From an uncultured Victivallales bacterium (GTDB taxonomy: Bacteria > Verrucomicrobiota > Lentisphaeria > Victivallales > UBA1829), in assembly GCA_944390735.1 (NCBI GenBank), contig CALXRL010000044.1, forward strand, positions 124,001-188,000: a DNA stretch of 64,000 nucleotides, given 5' to 3'. The notes beneath the pieces were generated by a model. The model had not been told where the DNA came from and made no database searches. It worked only from the letters and a program-made list of their open reading frames with translations. This document shows positions 1 to 8,121 of this stretch, one piece after another; the first letter of the stretch is position 1, and each line of letters starts with the position of its first letter. Position numbers and translations under genes: made by a program.

Positions 1-374
1 GCATGCCCGGCATCTGGAAACTGGCGCCCGGCGCTGTCATTGAATTCAAGTTCAAAGGCACCATGGCCTCTTTGTACAACCTGATCGGCCCCGGATGCGG
101 ACTGGCGGAAGTGACCGTCGACGGAGGCAAACCGCGCACCATCCGCTTCTTCGATCCCTACTGCACCTACTACCGGATCGCGAACATGGGACTCCTCGGA
201 CTGACCGCGGACAAGGTTCACACCGTCAAAATCCGCATTCTTGACCAGGGCTTCGACAAACGCAAAATCCTGTTCAAGCACAATCAGCCCGACTTCGACA
301 AGAATCCGCAGAAATACGCCGGAAAAGACGCCTACATCGGCGCCATCTTCATTCTCGGCGATATCGTGAAATAA
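1..374 (+). CDS. C-terminal part of an unknown beta-rich protein (5' end outside window)
   Basis: The reading frame is open from the first base, so the gene starts upstream of the window; an internal ATG at base 3 is not evidence of the true start. The visible 123 residues are rich in short beta-strand-like stretches and aromatic residues and end in a TAA. I see no catalytic motif. The pattern (glycine turns, FKGTMASLYNLIG, VTVDGG) is reminiscent of beta-sandwich domains found beside SGNH/GDSL-type carbohydrate esterases, but this is only an impression. The ung gene follows 20 bases downstream on the same strand. Confidence 0.6.
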   Translation, partial: MPGIWKLAPGAVIEFKFKGTMASLYNLIGPGCGLAEVTVDGGKPRTIRFFDPYCTYYRIANMGLLGLTADKVHTVKIRILDQGFDKRKILFKHNQPDFDKNPQKYAGKDAYIGAIFILGDIVK

Positions 375-394
375 ACACGGATGCGAAATTCCCC

Positions 395-1084
395 ATGTAT
401 CTTGCCGCACTGCTGCCCGATTCCTGGAGAGCGGAACTGGATTCCGCTCTCCGCACGGAATCCTTCCGGAAACTTCAGGATTTTCTGGAAGAGGAGTACT
501 CCTCGCGCCGGATCTTTCCCCCTCGGGAGGATCTCTTCAGCGCGTTCCGTCTCACCGCGCCGGACAAGGTCCGGGTCCTGATCCTCGGTCAGGACCCCTA
601 TCATGACGACGGACAGGCGCATGGACTGGCATTTTCCGTGCGTCCCGGCGTCCGGTTTCCCCCCTCTCTGCGGAACATCTTTCAGGAACGGCTGGACGAC
701 CTCGGCATTCCCGTTCCCTCCCACGGGTCCCTCGAATCCTGGGCGAAACAGGGGGTTCTGCTTCTGAACACGGTGCTCACCGTGCGCGCACACGAACCCG
801 CGTCCCACAAAAAACACGGCTGGGAGGAGTTCACCGACGCGGTCATCCGCACGGTCGGCAGCCGAACCTCTCCAGTCGTCTTTGTCCTCTGGGGCGCTCC
901 GGCCCAGAAAAAAAAGCGCCTGATCGATACGACCAGGCACATCGTTCTGGAATCGGCACACCCCTCTCCGCTTTCCGCATACCGGGGATTTTTCGGGAGC
1001 CGTCCCTTCTCCCGGATCAACGAGGCGCTCCGCGCCCACGGATTCGCCGAAATCGACTGGAGAACGGAAATTTCTCTTCTCTGA
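395..1084 (+). CDS. ung: Uracil-DNA glycosylase, family 1
   Basis: This 229-residue protein removes uracil from DNA, starting base excision repair in the cytoplasm. It carries the family-1 water-activating motif GQDPYH at residues 65-70 (catalytic Asp67), an LLLN segment around residue 125 for uracil recognition, and the minor-groove loop HPSPLSA beginning at His189. Length and motif spacing match bacterial UNG. The ATG at 395 is chosen because the conserved N-terminal helices begin here; an ATG at 381 is in another frame. It lies 20 bases after the preceding gene and converges with the trmH-type gene on the other strand. Confidence 0.96.
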   Translation: MYLAALLPDSWRAELDSALRTESFRKLQDFLEEEYSSRRIFPPREDLFSAFRLTAPDKVRVLILGQDPYHDDGQAHGLAFSVRPGVRFPPSLRNIFQERLDDLGIPVPSHGSLESWAKQGVLLLNTVLTVRAHEPASHKKHGWEEFTDAVIRTVGSRTSPVVFVLWGAPAQKKKRLIDTTRHIVLESAHPSPLSAYRGFFGSRPFSRINEALRAHGFAEIDWRTEISLL

Positions 1085-1120
1085 TCCGTCTTCCGGATCC
1101 CCCCGTTCCGCGGAAACGGA

Positions 1121-1930
1121 TCACGCGCAGGAAGGCTTCCATTTGCGCTGACGCGCCGCCTCATAAAGCAGAATCGTGGCGGCGGTGGCGACGTTCAGGG
1201 AGTCCATGCGTCCGAGCATCGGGATCTGCACGTTGATATCGGCCCCTTTCATCCAGTAGTCGGTCAGTCCGTACTGTTCGGCGCCGACCACCAGCGCGAT
1301 TCCCTGCGTCATATCCAGATCGGTATAGACCTGAGTGGAATGGGGACTTGCCGCGACCGTCCGGATGTTGTGCGAGCGGAACCACTCCACCGCCTCCTCG
1401 CTGCTGGTTTCGGCAAGCGGAACGGAGAAGATGGCGCCGGTGCTTGCGCGGATCACATTGGGATTGAATACATCCGTCCGGCGGTTGCAGATGATGACGC
1501 CGGTTGCCCCGACCGCATCGGCGCTGCGGAGCATCGACCCGAGATTTCCCGGTTTCTCAATGGTCTCCGCGACCAGGTACAGCCCATTGGAAAGCGCCGG
1601 CATTTCATCGAGTCCCTTGTGGCGCATCCGGGCGAGCGCGATCAGCCCCTCGGGACGATCCCGGTACGCCATTTTCACGAGAGCATCGGCGGTTGTCTCA
1701 TAGATTTCCGCTCCCTGCGCGGCCGCGCGGGCGATCAGTTCCCCCTCGTGCTCCCCGAGATAGAGTTCCGGACAGTGATAGCACTCCGTCAGCTGGATTC
1801 CGGCATCCATGGAACGGGAAAGTTCGCGGTATCCCTCCAGGACCGTCAATCCTTCCCGGTCACGTTCGCGGCGCTCCCGCAGAGCGCATACGCGCTTGAT
1901 CTTCGGATTCTTCACACTCGTTATCAGCAT
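1121..1930 (-). CDS. TrmH/SpoU family RNA 2'-O-methyltransferase
   Basis: A 269-residue SPOUT-fold methyltransferase that uses S-adenosylmethionine to methylate ribose 2'-OH in rRNA or tRNA; the exact nucleotide cannot be read from sequence. The N-terminal third is a SpoU substrate-binding domain (SVKNPKIKRV, VLEGYRE). The C-terminal domain has the three SpoU motifs: ETIEKPGNLGSMLRSADA, VVGAEQYGL, and QIPMLGRMDSLNVATA, which build the knotted AdoMet site. The start is set at the ATG preceded by AGGGG; the open frame continues upstream but overlaps the metF gene. It is the last gene of the manA-argS-hydrolase-metF-trmH operon, 8 bases after metF. Confidence 0.92.
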   Translation of the reverse strand: MLITSVKNPKIKRVCALRERRERDREGLTVLEGYRELSRSMDAGIQLTECYHCPELYLGEHEGELIARAAAQGAEIYETTADALVKMAYRDRPEGLIALARMRHKGLDEMPALSNGLYLVAETIEKPGNLGSMLRSADAVGATGVIICNRRTDVFNPNVIRASTGAIFSVPLAETSSEEAVEWFRSHNIRTVAASPHSTQVYTDLDMTQGIALVVGAEQYGLTDYWMKGADINVQIPMLGRMDSLNVATAATILLYEAARQRKWKPSCA

Positions 1931-1938
1931 ATTGACCC

Positions 1939-3414
1939 CTACTTCTGTTCTGTTTTTCCCAAAGTTCCGCGTCCGGCGGGTCCGACACCCCACTCCTCCA
2001 GCGGAGCATAATCGTTGGCAAACACCGCGCGGCGGATTTTGGACGCGTGGATACACTCTTTTCCCGTAAAATGACAGTTTCCGGAAGGCTCCGTTTCACA
2101 GCAGGGACCGTGAATCATGTGTTTCGGACAGTTCATCGAACACACATAAAGATTCTGCGGCAGATGGCAGACCTCGCATCCGCCCCGGCAGGATGCAAGC
2201 AGTTTTTTCGTAATCCGCTTTTCCCGCGGGGGCATCCGGTCCGCATGGGAGAGAAGAAGACGGCCCAGACGGTATTTCAGACGTTCGGAGGTCGAACAGA
2301 CCGGCAGCGGCTCGTTCGTCACTTTCGCGTTCTCGCAGGTGACCCCCTCGGCAAGCATCGACTCAAACATGTAATAGCGGTACGGATACGGCGCCATCTC
2401 AATGCGCGAATAGTAGTCGTTATGGGCGATGCGCCAGTCCTCGTATGTCTGAAACTCCTTCATGGCCTCCTCGATGCGGACAAAAATACGCTGAGCCGTT
2501 TCGGGCCGGTCGACTCCGGCAATCTGCACGCCGCTGTATCCGAGAAATTTCGCTCCCGCGGCATGAATCTGGAGCCGTCTCCACTGAGCGGCCTCGAACT
2601 GTGCCAGAGAGTGCATCATCTCCTTGCGGATCGCCTGTTTGAAATCATCCGAAATGTGGATTCCGGGGCATTTCCCCGAACAGATGTCCTCGGCCTTGTC
2701 GGGCGTCAGGAACATGATCCGCGCAATGGTCGGAATATTCTGCATCCGGCGGAACATGCACCAGCGCATCTCCAGCAGTTTGCGCATGTCCCAGCCGCAC
2801 TGGGTCACGACAAACGAGGCGCCGGCGGCAATTTTCTTCGTCAGCTTGAACATCTGCGCCATGCAGTCGGTCCGCGTGTACTTGAACGGATTCGCCACGC
2901 ATCCGGCAAAGAGCGGCTGTTCCGACGCGGCATTCCATTGGAGAATGTTCACACTCTCCAGATAGCGGTGCTTTCCCGTCTCCGCGAGATCTTCGCCGGG
3001 CGCGCCCGAAACCGCCGCAATGTTGCGGAATCCTTCAAAGCGGTAGAGCCCGAGATCATAGGCGATCTCCTCGGCGGACCGGTCACGGCCGTGAACATAG
3101 AGCAGATGCCGGTCGCGGCCCGTTTTGCAGAGCGCGGAAGCAAACTCGCCGAGATTCAGCGAAGGATACGCGGGCGAATCATCCAGGAACGCCAGGCCGC
3201 AGGGGATCCATTTCTGCGCCGAAACCACCGACTCCAGTTCGGAATATTTGGAGACCACCGCGTCGATTCTGGAATCGCGCCCCGGAACCCGAAGTTCAAT
3301 GAGCACATTGAACACCGCGTTGTCGAGCTGTTCCTTGAAACGGTTGCCGTGCGTGCCTTCGAAATTCATCTCCAGCTGACGCGTCTCCGGGGAATCCTCA
3401 TGCTTTTTCATCAT
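1939..3414 (-). CDS. metF: Methylenetetrahydrofolate reductase with C-terminal cysteine-rich (MTHFR_C/MetV-type) domain
   Basis: This 491-residue protein is predicted to reduce 5,10-methylene-tetrahydrofolate to 5-methyl-tetrahydrofolate for methionine synthesis or one-carbon flux. Roughly residues 20-310 form the FAD-binding TIM barrel (seen in VSGAPGED, NPFKYTRTD and VVTQCGWD). The last ~100 residues hold a cysteine cluster (CRGGCEVCHLP, CSMNCPKHMIHGPC, NCHFTGKEC) that matches the MTHFR C-terminal domain; in acetogens this occurs as the separate zinc protein MetV. The start ATGATG overlaps the TGA stop of the upstream hydrolase, so the two are translationally coupled. Domain assignment is strong; the electron donor is unknown. 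Confidence 0.88.
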   Translation of the reverse strand: MMKKHEDSPETRQLEMNFEGTHGNRFKEQLDNAVFNVLIELRVPGRDSRIDAVVSKYSELESVVSAQKWIPCGLAFLDDSPAYPSLNLGEFASALCKTGRDRHLLYVHGRDRSAEEIAYDLGLYRFEGFRNIAAVSGAPGEDLAETGKHRYLESVNILQWNAASEQPLFAGCVANPFKYTRTDCMAQMFKLTKKIAAGASFVVTQCGWDMRKLLEMRWCMFRRMQNIPTIARIMFLTPDKAEDICSGKCPGIHISDDFKQAIRKEMMHSLAQFEAAQWRRLQIHAAGAKFLGYSGVQIAGVDRPETAQRIFVRIEEAMKEFQTYEDWRIAHNDYYSRIEMAPYPYRYYMFESMLAEGVTCENAKVTNEPLPVCSTSERLKYRLGRLLLSHADRMPPREKRITKKLLASCRGGCEVCHLPQNLYVCSMNCPKHMIHGPCCETEPSGNCHFTGKECIHASKIRRAVFANDYAPLEEWGVGPAGRGTLGKTEQK

Positions 3415-4277
3415 TCCCCGACTCCGAAAAAGCCCGACATGATGGCGATCAGCTCCTCGGGCGCATCCTCGGCAATGAAGCGTCCGGCGTTGCGAACCCT
3501 GTGCACTTTGGCGTCGGGACAGTAATTCATCCATTTGTGCAGGTATTTCTCCGGGTACAGCCAGTCCTTCACCGCCCAGATGATGCACATCTTATGCTCG
3601 CGCAGCAGCCAGAGACCGTGCTCCACCTCAATGACCGACTCATAGGAGGGATCATCCGGCTTGCAGGGAATGTCATTGATGAACCGGACAATCGCGATCC
3701 GGTCCTCCGGCTTCAGGTAGGGAAACATGTAGCCCAGCTTGATCTCCTCGGAATACCGGTTGAGTCCGTGAAACATCAGATTGAAATCAATCAGCAGCTT
3801 TCTTCCGATCCACGGGAAGAGCTTGCAGAATGAAAGCCGCAGCGGCAGCTTATATCCCGAAAAGGCCATGGAATTCATCAGAATGATCTTGTCCACCATC
3901 TGGGAATGGCGCACGGTGAATCCGGCTCCGATCGTTCCGCCCCAGCCGTGAAGAATCAGGGAGACCTTCTCCAGTTTCAGATGGTTCACCAGCCGTTCCA
4001 GGTTGTCGATGTGGGTCTCCAGACGGTAATCGTAATCCGTCGGCTTGTCGGAGAGGCCGTACCCGACCTCGTCCGGAACAATCACGCGGAAGTGCCGGGA
4101 GAAGACCTTCACAAACCGGCGGTAGAAAAACGACCACATCGGACAGGCATGCAGCATGATCAGCGCCGGTCCCTCCCCCTCGTCAATGTAATGAATCCGA
4201 TGCTTCCCCGCATACATGTAATGCGGTTTGAACGGGTATTCGTACCGGATGTCCTCCAGAGTGGGCAGCTTTTTCAT
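3411..4277 (-). CDS. Alpha/beta-hydrolase fold protein lacking the catalytic nucleophile and histidine
   Basis: The 288 residues follow the haloalkane-dehalogenase-like alpha/beta hydrolase layout: LHACPMWS (oxyanion region, residues 42-49), PDEVGYGLSDKP (68-79), the nucleophile elbow (109-114), the acid-strand motif VKDWLYP with Asp238, and the C-terminal NAG-x-FIAEDAPEE segment. At the elbow the sequence is LHGWGG, so Gly111 occupies the place of the usual Asp or Ser nucleophile. At the catalytic histidine position there is Arg266 (codon CGC). Both changes are one base away from the expected codons. The fold is intact and the gene is in an operon with argS and metF, so it is probably expressed but not a classical hydrolase. 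Confidence 0.85.
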   Translation of the reverse strand: MKKLPTLEDIRYEYPFKPHYMYAGKHRIHYIDEGEGPALIMLHACPMWSFFYRRFVKVFSRHFRVIVPDEVGYGLSDKPTDYDYRLETHIDNLERLVNHLKLEKVSLILHGWGGTIGAGFTVRHSQMVDKIILMNSMAFSGYKLPLRLSFCKLFPWIGRKLLIDFNLMFHGLNRYSEEIKLGYMFPYLKPEDRIAIVRFINDIPCKPDDPSYESVIEVEHGLWLLREHKMCIIWAVKDWLYPEKYLHKWMNYCPDAKVHRVRNAGRFIAEDAPEELIAIMSGFFGVGE

Positions 4278-4301
4278 GACAAACCCTCCGTCTCCGGCCG
4301 T

Positions 4302-6095
4302 TTACATGACCGCGGGCACACCGATGGTCAGGGTCCGGAGCCCGTCGGTCAGAAGATCGCGGACCGCATAGCAGAGCGCCAGACGCGCGGAACGAAGCGG
4401 TGCGTTCTCCGCCCCGAGCACCGGACACTCCCGATAGAACCGGTTGAATCCTTTGGCAACCTCCAGAAGATGATTCACCAGAATGGAACAGTCCATCTTT
4501 TCCGCCGCGGATTTCAGCACATCGGGATAGGCCGCGCAAAGGAGGGCGAGCCGGCGCTCCTCCTCCTTCTCCAGCAGCGACCAGTCCGGAGAGTCCGCGC
4601 AGAACCCCTGATCCGACGCTTTGCGCTCAATGGAATTGATTCGCGCACAGGCATACTGAACATACGGACCTGTGTCGCCCTCGAATTTCAGCGACGCCTG
4701 CGGATCAAACATGATCGTGGTCTTCGGATTGAACTTCAGGAGCATGAATTTCAATGCCCCCATGCCGATGATCTCCGACCGCTCCTCCAGATCGGCGGGA
4801 GCTTCGGCTCCGTTCAGGCGCTCCAGCGTCGCCGAACGCGCCAGCGAGTGCATTTCGTCAAAGAGGTCGTCGGCATCGACCACGGTCCCCTCGCGGCTCT
4901 TCATCTTCCCGGAGGGCAGATTCACCATGCCGTAGGCCAGATGCTGAAGATTCGCCGCCCACGGAAAACCGAGTTTCGAAAGAATCGCAAAAAGCATTTT
5001 GAAGTGGAGAATCTGCTCATCGCCGACAACCCAGATCTGCACATCGGGATGGTGCTCCCGGTATTTGAGCATAGTGGTTCCGATATCCTGCGTGATATAG
5101 ACGCTGGTGCCGTCGGAACGGAGCACGACCTTTGTCCCGAGTTTTCCAAGATCCGCCACCACGGCTCCGTCGGAACGCTTCTGAAAGACCCCCTCCTCCA
5201 GACCTTTTGCAACCAGATCCTTGCCAAGCAGATAGGTCTGGCTTTCCAGATAGGTTTTGGCAAAGTGGATTCCCATGCGCTCATAGGTTTCGGCGAAGCC
5301 GGCAAACACCCATGAATTCATGCGGTTCCAAAGTTCGCGGACCTCCGCGTCGCCGGCCTCCCAGTCCTGAAGCATCTTCTGCGCGGCCTGTCCGATCTCG
5401 GTCCGGAGGAAGAGATCCTCGTCCGACAGCTCCGCGAGGGAGGGATCCTCTTTGCGAAGCTCCCGGATCTCCTCGGAAAGCACGCTGTTGTATTTCACAT
5501 AAAAGTTGCCGACGAAATGATCCCCCTTGATTCCCGTCGACTCCGGCGTGGCGCCGTTGCCGTACCGCTGATACGCCAGCATGGATTTGCAGATATGGAT
5601 TCCCCGGTCGTTCACCAGATTGACCGGAATCACCGTATGTCCGACCCGCGAAAGAAGCGAACTGAGCGACATGCCGATCGTATTGTTCCTCACATGCCCC
5701 AGATGCTGCGGCTTGTTCGTATTCGGCGCGGAGTATTCGATCAGAATGCGTTTTGTCTCCTTCTGCGGCAGTTTTCCCTCCTCGAAGAGGGCGGGCATGT
5801 CGGCGACCGTGTCACGGAAGAGCGCCTCCGGTTTCAGCGCGATGTTGACAAACGCCTTCACCGCCTCCGCGGAAGCGACATCGGGATGGGCCCGGAAGAA
5901 GGCGACGGCCTCCGCGGCAAGTGCGTCGGGACGCATGCCGAACTGTCCGGCAAACCGGAAGCAGTTGACCGTCACATCGCCCGCCATTCCCTGCGGACAA
6001 AGCTCGGGAAGCACCGTCCACCCGGGACGCGTTTTGTTTTCCGGATATTTCTGAAGCATGGATGTGCAGAAGTCGGAGATGCAGCGAAGTTTCAT
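4302..6095 (-). CDS. argS: Arginyl-tRNA synthetase
   Basis: Class I aminoacyl-tRNA synthetase of 597 residues that charges tRNA-Arg. The HIGH signature is HLGH at residues 131-134, preceded by EYSAPNTNKPQ as in ArgRS. The KMSKS-equivalent is GKMKSREGTVVDADD at about 396-410, a variant common in Bacteroidetes-type ArgRS. The C-terminal anticodon-binding DALR domain is present (KFEGDTGPYVQYACARI onward). A GGAAGGA box lies about 10 bases before the ATG. It sits 24 bases from both manA upstream and the hydrolase downstream, consistent with one transcript. Confidence 0.96.
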   Translation of the reverse strand: MKLRCISDFCTSMLQKYPENKTRPGWTVLPELCPQGMAGDVTVNCFRFAGQFGMRPDALAAEAVAFFRAHPDVASAEAVKAFVNIALKPEALFRDTVADMPALFEEGKLPQKETKRILIEYSAPNTNKPQHLGHVRNNTIGMSLSSLLSRVGHTVIPVNLVNDRGIHICKSMLAYQRYGNGATPESTGIKGDHFVGNFYVKYNSVLSEEIRELRKEDPSLAELSDEDLFLRTEIGQAAQKMLQDWEAGDAEVRELWNRMNSWVFAGFAETYERMGIHFAKTYLESQTYLLGKDLVAKGLEEGVFQKRSDGAVVADLGKLGTKVVLRSDGTSVYITQDIGTTMLKYREHHPDVQIWVVGDEQILHFKMLFAILSKLGFPWAANLQHLAYGMVNLPSGKMKSREGTVVDADDLFDEMHSLARSATLERLNGAEAPADLEERSEIIGMGALKFMLLKFNPKTTIMFDPQASLKFEGDTGPYVQYACARINSIERKASDQGFCADSPDWSLLEKEEERRLALLCAAYPDVLKSAAEKMDCSILVNHLLEVAKGFNRFYRECPVLGAENAPLRSARLALCYAVRDLLTDGLRTLTIGVPAVM

Positions 6096-6119
6096 TGTTC
6101 TGGGATCCTTCCGTCAAAA

Positions 6120-7121
6120 TTAAAGAGTGGTCCTGATGACCGTTGTGTTTTTTCCGGGCTCCACATGAATGGAGTAACTGCCGAACGCCGCCGGAATCAG
6201 ACAGGAGAAACCGGCTTTCACCTCCGTCATCCGATCATCGCGCCCGACCGTAATCGGCTGATTGATCGCCGTGAGAATATGGAAACTGCCCGTGGAGGTC
6301 GTGGTATCGCGCCAGGTGTCCACCAGACGAAGATCCTCCACCTTGAAGAACGGACAGGTTTTCACGATCGGGTATTTCCGGTTGCGGTCGGTGGAGTCGC
6401 ACGCTCCCGTGATGCGCGGAACGGTCCGGTCCATGAAGTCGATGCATTCGCGCGCGGCGTCAAGATGAAGTTCGCGCGATTTTCCGTTCGCGTCGACCCT
6501 TCCCCAGTCGCTGATGCGGAAGGTGGTGTTGCTGTTCTGCTGAATCTCCAGAAGCACATTGCCCGCGCCGATGGCGTGAACCTTGCCGGCCTTGATGAAA
6601 TAGGCGTCGCCGGGAACGGAATCAAAGATCTGAAGCGTGCGTTCCACCTCCTGCGTGGAGATGTTCTGAAGAAACTGAACTTTGGTCGTATCCTGCCGGA
6701 GCCCCGCGATGATCTTGGCTCCCCGGTCGGCATGAATGATATACCACATTTCCGTTTTGGGTTCGATTCCGGGAATGCGTGCACAGGCGGCCTCGTCGGG
6801 ATGCACCTGAAGGGAGAGGCGCTTGCCCGCGTCGATGATTTTCACCAGAAGAGGAAACGGTCCTCCGCTGTACGAGGAACCGATCAGATCCTGTCCGTAA
6901 TAGCGCACCAGCTCGGTCAGCGTGGAACCCGCCAGAGGACCGTTCTCCACCACGGAGGACGCATCCGCCCGGTCGACGATCTCCCAGGATTCCCCCACAG
7001 GGCCCTTGAGGTCCGCCGGAAGAGTTCTGTGCATGACCTTCTCCCAGTTGTTTCCGCCCCACATGACCTCGTGATAGACAGGCGTGAAAAGCAATGGATA
7101 CAGTGCGTCTCTTTCAATCAT
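6120..7121 (-). CDS. manA: Mannose-6-phosphate isomerase, class I
   Basis: Zinc-dependent cupin enzyme of 333 residues interconverting mannose-6-phosphate and fructose-6-phosphate. Metal ligands are visible in QVHPDE (Gln105, His107), KTEMWYI (Glu124) and the second cupin motif GKVHAIGAGNVLLEIQQ (His near 181). The shorter length fits the bacterial YvyI/ManA type rather than the ~400-residue eukaryotic form. It is the first gene of the five-gene minus-strand operon; a TTTAAA-N16-TATATT promoter precedes it. It could feed GDP-mannose synthesis or mannan use; the sequence does not separate these. Confidence 0.93.
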   Translation of the reverse strand: MIERDALYPLLFTPVYHEVMWGGNNWEKVMHRTLPADLKGPVGESWEIVDRADASSVVENGPLAGSTLTELVRYYGQDLIGSSYSGGPFPLLVKIIDAGKRLSLQVHPDEAACARIPGIEPKTEMWYIIHADRGAKIIAGLRQDTTKVQFLQNISTQEVERTLQIFDSVPGDAYFIKAGKVHAIGAGNVLLEIQQNSNTTFRISDWGRVDANGKSRELHLDAARECIDFMDRTVPRITGACDSTDRNRKYPIVKTCPFFKVEDLRLVDTWRDTTTSTGSFHILTAINQPITVGRDDRMTEVKAGFSCLIPAAFGSYSIHVEPGKNTTVIRTTL

Positions 7122-7157
7122 TTTCGGCTCCTTGAATTAGATGGATTTCATGGGGAC

Positions 7158-7185
7158 AATATACACGGAAAATCCGCTTTTTAAA
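7158..7185 (-). promoter_or_regulatory. Candidate promoter of the manA-argS-metF operon
   Basis: On the minus strand the -10 box is TATATT (7158-7163), with TTTAAA as a weak -35 box (7180-7185) and 16 bases between. It is about 37 bases before the manA ATG. The -10 matches the TATATT form repeated in front of many genes here. Confidence 0.5.
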
Positions 7186-7247
7186 GGTGCGTTTCCCGAA
7201 AAATCGCATCGGGAGCGCCCTTCCGCCGGCGAATCCCCGGACCGGGG

Positions 7248-7276
7248 TTGATTATTCGGCGCTTCCATGATATATT
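7248..7276 (+). promoter_or_regulatory. Promoter of panD
   Basis: TTGATT (7248-7253), 17 bases, TATATT (7271-7276). Transcription would begin near 7283, which excludes the upstream in-frame ATG at 7267 and supports the panD start at 7303. Confidence 0.65.
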
Positions 7277-7302
7277 ACCAGCCGACTAAATGGAGAATGC
7301 AA

Positions 7303-7683
7303 ATGCATCTTGAAATGCTCAAAGGTAAAATTCATCGCGCCCGGCTGACCCACTGCGACATCGACTACGAAGGAAGTCTCGAAATCGACATCGACCTTCT
7401 GAAGAAAGCCGAGATCCTTCCCTATGAGAAGATCCTCGTTGTGAACGCCACCAACGGCGAACGCCTCGAAACCTATGCCATTCCGGGAGAGGCCGGCTCG
7501 AAGGTCTTCCGTCTCAACGGAGCCGCCGCGCGCAGAGGACAGGTCGGCGACATCGTCACGATCATGGCATTTGCCCTCTTTTCCAGGGAGGAGGCCGAAA
7601 CCCTGCTTCCCAAGGTCCTCGTCCTCAATGAGAACAACGACGTCATCGCCGTCCGGAGAGGACGCCGCGACATCCAGGAATAA
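7303..7683 (+). CDS. panD: Aspartate 1-decarboxylase (pyruvoyl-dependent)
   Basis: Makes beta-alanine from aspartate for pantothenate and CoA synthesis. Counting from this ATG the protein has 126 residues and the self-cleavage site falls at Gly24-Ser25 (YEGS), exactly where E. coli PanD is processed to create the pyruvoyl group. Lys9, Tyr22 and Arg54-type positions are consistent with the family, as are NATNGER and the NGAAAR segment. The start is chosen over an ATG 36 bases upstream because GGAG lies 7 bases before it and because the promoter -10 box overlaps the longer version. The EamA-type gene follows after 24 bases. Confidence 0.95.
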   Translation: MHLEMLKGKIHRARLTHCDIDYEGSLEIDIDLLKKAEILPYEKILVVNATNGERLETYAIPGEAGSKVFRLNGAAARRGQVGDIVTIMAFALFSREEAETLLPKVLVLNENNDVIAVRRGRRDIQE

Positions 7684-7707
7684 CGTCTGCGGGGAAGAGG
7701 CATTCCC

Positions 7708-8121
7708 ATGTGGAAACTGTACGCTCTGCTTGCCGCGTTCTTCGCGGCGCTGACGGCAATCCTGGCCAAAGTCGGAGTTACGGGAATCAATTCCAATCTG
7801 GCGACGGCCATCCGGACAACCGTCGTTCTCTTTCTTGCCTGGGCGGTGGTGCTTTTCGGGGGAGGCGTCCGGACCATTCCGCAGCTGGGCGGGAAAAATC
7901 TGCTGTTTCTCGCTCTTTCCGGACTGGCAACAGGGCTTTCGTGGCTCTGCTACTTCAAGGCGCTGGATCTGGGACCGGTCTCCAAGGTCGCGCCGATCGA
8001 CAAGCTCAGTGTCGCCTTCACGATCCTTCTTTCCATCCTGTTTCTGCATGAGACGGCCGATCCGAAAGTGCTTGCGGGCGGCGCGCTGATCCTGCTCGGA
8101 TCACTTGTCATTCTCTGGTGA
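7708..8121 (+). CDS. Small EamA-family (DMT) membrane transporter
   Basis: A 137-residue hydrophobic protein with about four to five membrane helices, corresponding to a single EamA repeat rather than the usual ten-helix two-repeat form. The segment LDLGPVSKVAPIDKLSVAFTILLSILFLHE is typical of this family (conserved PIDKLS and the terminal E). Single-repeat members are thought to work as dimers. The substrate is unknown. A GGGGAAGAGG ribosome site precedes the ATG. Its 3' end overlaps the convergent glycosyltransferase gene by 21 bases. Confidence 0.8.
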   Translation: MWKLYALLAAFFAALTAILAKVGVTGINSNLATAIRTTVVLFLAWAVVLFGGGVRTIPQLGGKNLLFLALSGLATGLSWLCYFKALDLGPVSKVAPIDKLSVAFTILLSILFLHETADPKVLAGGALILLGSLVILW

